Below are positions 6,004 through 6,219 of a stretch of DNA of 6,219 nucleotides, piece by piece; position 1 is the stretch's first letter, and every line of letters begins with the position of its first letter. The stretch comes from Bacteroidota bacterium (GTDB lineage: Bacteria; Bacteroidota; Bacteroidia; Bacteroidales; Prolixibacteraceae): the NCBI GenBank assembly GCA_023488865.1, contig JAMDDG010000294.1, forward strand, positions 1-6,219, given 5' to 3'. The translations under genes were made by a program, and so were the position numbers. The notes below the pieces were generated by a model. The model was not told the DNA's origin. It ran no database searches and saw only the letters and a list, made by a program, of their open reading frames with translations.

Positions 6004-6219
6004 TTAGTCTGCTGTCACTTCCACCCACCCAAAACCCATCGAATTCTTCTCTCCAATGCCAGATGAGAGAATCAATCGATGGAGCTCTACAGGACAGGTT
6101 AGGGTAAAATCAAACATAAAGCCCCTCACTTTACTTTGTTCAGGAGTGTAAGGTTTGATGGTCACCAGCTTCGATTTTGGCGTATTATTCACTGCAAATT
6201 CGAAGTTGATCTCTTCCGG
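6004..6219 (-). CDS. cas6: Cas6 crRNA-processing endoribonuclease, C-terminal part
   Basis: The last 71 codons of a gene entering from the right edge are visible, in frame from 6219 to the TAA at 6006-6004. The C-terminal block GIGEKNSMGFGWVEV is the glycine-rich loop that marks Cas6, the metal-independent RNase that cuts CRISPR repeats to release crRNA. It is preceded by a RAMP strand VRGFMFDFTLTCPVELHRLI, typical of the second ferredoxin-like fold. The N-terminal half, where the catalytic histidine normally lies, is outside the window, so activity cannot be judged. A GTG at 6192 is not taken as a start because the coding pattern continues upstream of it to the edge. Its place ahead of cas8 fits the usual type I-B order cas6-cas8-cas7-cas5-cas3. 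Confidence 0.92.
   Translation of the reverse strand, partial: PEEINFEFAVNNTPKSKLVTIKPYTPEQSKVRGFMFDFTLTCPVELHRLILSSGIGEKNSMGFGWVEVTAD

Larger units (their letters stand above)
468..6219 (-). other. Type I-B CRISPR-Cas interference operon (partial)
   Basis: Five cas genes run in one direction in the classical I-B order cas6-cas8-cas7-cas5-cas3. Junctions are 62 nt (with palindrome), 13 nt, a 1-nt overlap and a 4-nt overlap, so transcription as one unit is likely. Coupling is tightest at the cas3 end. The promoter and the start of cas6 lie beyond the right edge. No cas4, cas1, cas2 or repeat-spacer array is present between cas3 and the left edge of the window. Confidence 0.9.

Noticed and set aside
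6004..6192. A small separate gene starting at 6192
   Set aside because: The frame continues without a stop to the window edge and the product is the Cas6 C-terminus, so this is the end of a larger gene.

Overview
This window holds most of a type I-B CRISPR-Cas interference operon, all on the minus strand, followed by the start of an unrelated gene. The operon is the 'Tneap' flavour with Cst1-like Cas8, Cst2/DevR-like Cas7 and Cas5t-like Cas5. The likely host is a member of the Bacteroidota. The evidence is the protein flavour, moderately low GC (about 40% by eye), A/T-rich leaders with no convincing Shine-Dalgarno before any cas start, and a Bacteroidota-like DUF6155 protein next door. No species can be named from this sequence.

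Layout in transcription order, from high to low coordinates: the 3' end of cas6 (6219-6004, cut by the window edge); a 62-nt gap filled mostly by a 37-nt perfect hairpin palindrome (5961-5997); cas8b1/cst1 (5941-4517); 13 nt; cas7/cst2 (4503-3406); cas5 (3406-2747, sharing 1 nt with cas7 as TAATG); cas3 (2750-468, sharing 4 nt with cas5 as ATGA); a second copy of the palindrome (429-461); and a truncated DUF6155-type gene (400 to the edge). Every gene is on the same strand and coding density is very high. The only non-coding stretches are about 60-70 nt and are largely palindrome, so no gene-free stretch exceeds 300 nt.

The genes form a complete effector set. Cas6 cuts pre-crRNA. Cas8, Cas7 and Cas5 build the Cascade complex on the crRNA. 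Cas3, with intact HD nuclease and helicase motifs, degrades the target. A Cas11 small subunit may be made from an internal start in cas8: Met356 is the only methionine in the last 309 residues and sits at the start of a helical C-terminal domain. The adaptation genes cas4, cas1 and cas2 and any CRISPR array are absent from the window; the place after cas3 where they often lie is taken by the palindrome and the DUF6155 gene.

The least explained structure is the pair of near-identical palindromes. They differ at one loop base over 33 nt, lie in the same orientation 5.5 kb apart, and each sits a few bases after a cas stop codon, bracketing exactly cas8-cas7-cas5-cas3. They look like a dispersed REP-type element. 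Their role (transcript punctuation, mobile cassette edge, or insertion debris) cannot be decided here.
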